Source of the DNA: Alphaproteobacteria bacterium
GTDB lineage: Bacteria > Pseudomonadota > Alphaproteobacteria > Rs-D84
Assembly: GCA_024402765.1 (NCBI GenBank)
Contig: JAKSTC010000010.1
Span: 1-36,398 of the forward strand
Length of the DNA: 36,398 bases
Direction of reading: 5' to 3'
In this document: one piece after another, positions 33,805-36,398 of the stretch
Numbering within the stretch: the stretch's first letter is position 1
Layout: the number at the start of each line of letters is the position of its first letter
Program-made: the position numbers and the translations under genes
The notes under the pieces: generated by a model
Told to the model about the DNA's origin: nothing
Databases searched by the model: none
The model's input: only the letters and a program-made list of their open reading frames with translations

Positions 33805-35055
33805 ATGAAAAAATTATCTGTTTTATGCGGTTTTATGGGTGTCGTGCTGGGTGTGTCATCTGCATTTGGTGTTAGTGCAGGAACGGTTGGCGGTGTTGAT
33901 GCGGCACGTAGTTCATCACTTGTTACCACTACGGGTCAGGTGGCTGGTTTGCGCGGAACCCAGGGTGCAGTAAACGCATATAGAATGAATCAACGTAATG
34001 CATATTTCTTTGTGACACAGCCTGATGTTGATACGGCATGTCGTGAACGCATTATGGCATGCTTAACCGATTATTGTGGTGATATAACTGTTGTTCCGGG
34101 ACAAAATACGGGTGGCCGTTGCCAATATGCAACCGAAAGTGAATTGTATAACGCAACTTTGTTGTGTTTACAAAAAGATACATCTATTTTGTTACCACAA
34201 TATTCTTCTTCGGTTTATTCAAATCAGGGCGGGGTAAATACTGCAGCGAATTTATGTCCAAAATATGTGCAACAGGAATTAATGTCGTTTTTATCTATGT
34301 CCAATATGGCAACCCAGTTATCTAAATCTCATTCGGAATTATGTATTCAGCGTAGACAAGAGTTAGAGGCTGCTATGTCTTGTCATTCTGTGGCATTGGC
34401 ATATGGTAATGAAACAACCAGTAAGTTAAATTCTTATTTGACTGATTATTGTGGTGCGGGTGTTCCTGGGGGATCTGCGGAAATGGTAACACGTTTTGCG
34501 AATGCCGGTAATATTGGTGGTGATGTCTGGGGATGGGCAGAAAAGATTGTCTCTTTGAATATAAATCAAAAGGGGGCAGATTGGCAGGTGGCAGTTGATG
34601 CGGTATTGGCAGGCTATATGAACCGTATGAATTTGGCATGTGGTGATAATATGCAAATGAATACAACCGCACATGCTGATACAGAACAATACGGTACACT
34701 AAAGGCGGTGGCGGCATTGGCAACCGGTGTTGCGTTTCCAACAGTGGATACATCGAAATCGGAAAATCCATTTGAAACCCAACCATTGTATATGGAAATT
34801 CGTTCAATGACAGATGTTTATACATTTAGTGATGCACAACAGGTTATAAATGCCGGCTTAACTAATGCGGTTACAACACAAAATGCTTTTTTAACCAGTG
34901 CACAAATGAACAATATGCAAACTGCATATACTCAGGGAACCAAGGTGTTTATTTTACGAGATTCTGGTCGTTGTTATGTGATACCGGTCGGACAATTATC
35001 AACCACAGAATCGGGCTTAATTGCACAAAATTTTGCAAATTGTGTTAGTAAATAA
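33805..35055 (+). CDS. Secreted protein with multiple Cys, unknown function
   Basis: 416 residues. Signal peptide MKKLSVLCGFMGVVLGVSSA with cleavage after SSAFG or nearby. The mature N-terminus is Gly/Ser/Thr-rich (GGVDAARSSSLVTTTGQVAG). The centre has paired Cys (TACRERIMACLTDYCGD, LTDYCGAG), suggesting disulfides and a repeated TDYCG element. The C-terminal half is helical and Ala/Thr/Asn-rich. Not recognised. It has its own promoter and terminator. Confidence 0.75.
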   Translation: MKKLSVLCGFMGVVLGVSSAFGVSAGTVGGVDAARSSSLVTTTGQVAGLRGTQGAVNAYRMNQRNAYFFVTQPDVDTACRERIMACLTDYCGDITVVPGQNTGGRCQYATESELYNATLLCLQKDTSILLPQYSSSVYSNQGGVNTAANLCPKYVQQELMSFLSMSNMATQLSKSHSELCIQRRQELEAAMSCHSVALAYGNETTSKLNSYLTDYCGAGVPGGSAEMVTRFANAGNIGGDVWGWAEKIVSLNINQKGADWQVAVDAVLAGYMNRMNLACGDNMQMNTTAHADTEQYGTLKAVAALATGVAFPTVDTSKSENPFETQPLYMEIRSMTDVYTFSDAQQVINAGLTNAVTTQNAFLTSAQMNNMQTAYTQGTKVFILRDSGRCYVIPVGQLSTTESGLIAQNFANCVSK

Positions 35056-35060
35056 GAATT

Positions 35061-35085
35061 AAACCGTCACAATGACGGTTTGTTT
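35061..35085 (+). terminator. Terminator after the secreted protein gene
   Basis: AAACCGTCA CAA TGACGGTTT followed by GTTTCTTT. Confidence 0.75.
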
Positions 35086-35089
35086 CTTT

Positions 35090-35116
35090 AACCGCTTGAA
35101 GCGGTTTCGTTTTTTT
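35090..35116 (+). terminator. Second tandem terminator
   Basis: AACCGC TTGAA GCGGTT then a T-run. The -35 box of the next gene sits inside this hairpin. Confidence 0.75.
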
Positions 35117-35124
35117 GATATAAT
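35096..35124 (+). promoter_or_regulatory. Promoter of the amidase gene
   Basis: TTGAAG, 17 bp, TATAAT with extended TGA. The start is predicted about 35131, four bases before ATG 35135, with no RBS. Confidence 0.65.
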
Positions 35125-35134
35125 TCACAATACG

Positions 35135-36286
35135 ATGCGATTTTCAAGAAGGGAAGTTTTACAGTTGTCGGGAATTACAACATTGGTGGTAATGTTATTA
35201 CCGCGTGTCGCTTTTGCGGCGCGTAATGATTTAACTTCTGTGCGAACAGGATTACAACCTGGGGGAAAAACACGTCTGGTAATTGAAACTACTGTTCGTC
35301 CATCTTATTCATTGTCGTATCCGGCGGGTCAATTGGTTGTTACTATTTCCAATACGGCCGCAAATACTGCGTTAAAATCAAAATTAGCATCTGGAACATT
35401 GATAAAATCGTTGACCCAGGCACAGGTTGGCGACAAATTACAAATTATTGCAAATTTGAATAAATCGATTGGGGAAATACCTAAAAATCAGATTTTTATA
35501 TTGGAACCCAATGGCGACAACAATTATCGTTTGGTTATTGATTTTACCGCTGGGACGTCGGGTGTTGCACAAAACACACCAACAACGATAACCGCAATCA
35601 CACAACAGAAAAAATCTGTGATTGTGATTGATGCGGGCCATGGGGGCAAGGATCCTGGGTGCATAGGTAAGGGCGGAACCAAGGAAAAAGATGTTGTATT
35701 ATCTGTCGCGAAAAAGTTGAAAAACAAATTGGATGTGGCGGGCTATAAAACATATTTGACGCGTTCAACCGATAAATATCTAAAATTAGCAGAACGTGCA
35801 GAATTGGCTGAAAAGTACAAGGGTGATTTATTTATATCCCTGCATGCAAATGCGAATCCATCACGCCAGATGAAGGGTTTTTCGGTTTACACATTGTCGG
35901 AAAAGGCGTCTGACGAGGAAGCACAAAAATTAGCAGACGCTGAAAATGCTGCGGATAAGATTGATGTTAGTGGTTTTGAACAGTTTTCTAAGGATATTCG
36001 TATCGCATTATCATCCTTGCAACAACATGCGGTGGCAGAAATGTCTGAAGAATACGCATCATCATGCACGAATTATTTAAAAAAAGCATCCATTACGCAA
36101 CAGCCCGGTCCATCGGTCCGTCATGCGCCATTTGCGGTCCTGCGTTCAACTGTGCCGGGGGCACTGATTGAATTAGGGCATTTGTCCAACGCGGGTGAGG
36201 AAAAATTACTAAAATCATCCGACCATCAGGATAAATTGGTTAACGCAATTGTGAAATCAATTTCCAATTATAATTTTGAAGTATAG
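35135..36286 (+). CDS. amiC: N-acetylmuramoyl-L-alanine amidase, AmiC type, Tat-exported
   Basis: 383 residues. ATG 35135 is chosen because it begins a twin-arginine signal (MRFSRREVLQLSG, hydrophobic core, VAFAA); a longer frame to 35072 lies in the terminators. An AMIN domain (about 35-145) targets the septum. The Amidase_3 domain (about 165-380) has zinc ligands in DAGHGGKDPG, the Glu of TKEKDVVLS and the His of SLHANAN, and the catalytic Glu in LIELGHLSN. It cleaves the MurNAc-L-Ala bond to split septal peptidoglycan. An inserted helix (DEEAQKLADAENAADKID) matches the autoinhibitory segment of EnvC/NlpD-activated amidases. Confidence 0.93.
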   Translation: MRFSRREVLQLSGITTLVVMLLPRVAFAARNDLTSVRTGLQPGGKTRLVIETTVRPSYSLSYPAGQLVVTISNTAANTALKSKLASGTLIKSLTQAQVGDKLQIIANLNKSIGEIPKNQIFILEPNGDNNYRLVIDFTAGTSGVAQNTPTTITAITQQKKSVIVIDAGHGGKDPGCIGKGGTKEKDVVLSVAKKLKNKLDVAGYKTYLTRSTDKYLKLAERAELAEKYKGDLFISLHANANPSRQMKGFSVYTLSEKASDEEAQKLADAENAADKIDVSGFEQFSKDIRIALSSLQQHAVAEMSEEYASSCTNYLKKASITQQPGPSVRHAPFAVLRSTVPGALIELGHLSNAGEEKLLKSSDHQDKLVNAIVKSISNYNFEV

Positions 36287-36324
36287 CAAGTTTGCACTTG
36301 CAAAAAAAAAAACGAAGCGCGCGT

Positions 36325-36374
36325 CACAGGTCTTAAAGACCCTATTGCGGTCCCGATTTTCATCGGGATGACAA
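36325..36374. repeat. REP-like composite repeat
   Basis: CACAGGTCTTAAAGACC-CTATTGCGGTCCCGA-TTTTCATCGGGATGACAAA: inverted relative of the pieces at 24897-24914 and 25002-25030. The stretch 36287-36324 holds a hairpin GCAAGT/ACTTGC followed by an A-run, not a terminator for either strand. Confidence 0.7.
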
Positions 36375-36398
36375 ATCATAATTTTTTTACAAAAAACA

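Noticed and set aside
34373-34825. 150-residue minus-strand ORF inside the secreted protein gene
   Set aside because: His/Pro/Tyr-rich shadow of an AT-rich coding strand; the sense frame has a signal peptide, promoter and RBS.
36287-36324. Hairpin GCAAGT/ACTTGC as amiC terminator
   Set aside because: It is followed by an A-run rather than a T-run on the plus strand, and on the minus strand the T-run precedes it.

Overview
The window looks like a chromosomal segment of an AT-rich, probably host-associated alphaproteobacterium. The evidence is a circularly permuted (two-piece) tmRNA gene, an alphaproteobacterial-type omega subunit with an acidic tail, and housekeeping genes of that class. Cys-rich secreted proteins, many orphan lipoproteins and dispersed GTCATTCCGGCG-type palindromes recall uncultured gut/symbiotic alphaproteobacteria (RF32/CAG-239-like or Holosporales-like). 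The placement is inferred from gene content only.

Layout. 1-6.7 kb: the 3' end of a Cys-rich surface-protein gene, a dCMP deaminase fused to a MazG-like NTP pyrophosphatase domain (minus), then era, a lipoprotein, queA, tgt and two membrane proteins (plus). 6.7-12 kb: tRNA-Gly, a class II lysyl-tRNA synthetase, a divergent RelA/SpoT-fold protein, a cold-shock protein, mtaB (minus), rpoZ and tRNA-Ser. 12.04-14.8 kb: a ~2.75 kb island at the 3' end of tRNA-Ser, bounded by 15-bp direct repeats. It carries a promoter followed by two terminators, a protein joining a phage MuF-type Cys/His motif to a Tlde1-like (DUF2778) L,D-transpeptidase domain, and three small three-helix membrane proteins that are candidate immunity factors. 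14.9-21.7 kb: an outer-membrane barrel protein, rfbD/rmlD, a CAU tRNA, a Pif1-like helicase, and a minus-strand cluster lon-tsaB-rimI-hydrolase in which Lon lacks its whole protease domain. 21.8-26.1 kb: four paralogous Cys-rich secreted proteins, three of them behind a nearly identical promoter/RBS/signal-peptide cassette. 26.1-29.9 kb: a small membrane protein, permuted ssrA (minus), obg, an unknown gene, and a rearranged rubrerythrin locus with two exact duplications, one of them a copied obg promoter that now drives another ORF. 29.9-33.7 kb (minus): two paralogous lipoproteins, a pyridoxamine-oxidase-like protein, tRNA-Arg with a duplicated 3' end, a kinase-fold protein, and prfB with the classic +1 frameshift. 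33.8-36.3 kb (plus): a secreted Cys-containing protein and a Tat-exported AmiC-type amidase.

How the genes work together. Most recognisable genes serve translation and tRNA modification: queA/tgt for queuosine, mtaB for ms2t6A, tsaB for t6A, lysS, era, obg, prfB, ssrA and rimI. A second theme is the envelope and secreted Cys-rich proteins. The accessory signals that stand out are the tRNA-Ser toxin-like island, the tRNA-3'-end repeats at two loci, the protease-less Lon, the 5'-cassette secreted family, and the rubrerythrin frameshift, which resembles the RF2 recoding site in the same window. All family calls come from reading motifs by eye; no database search was run.
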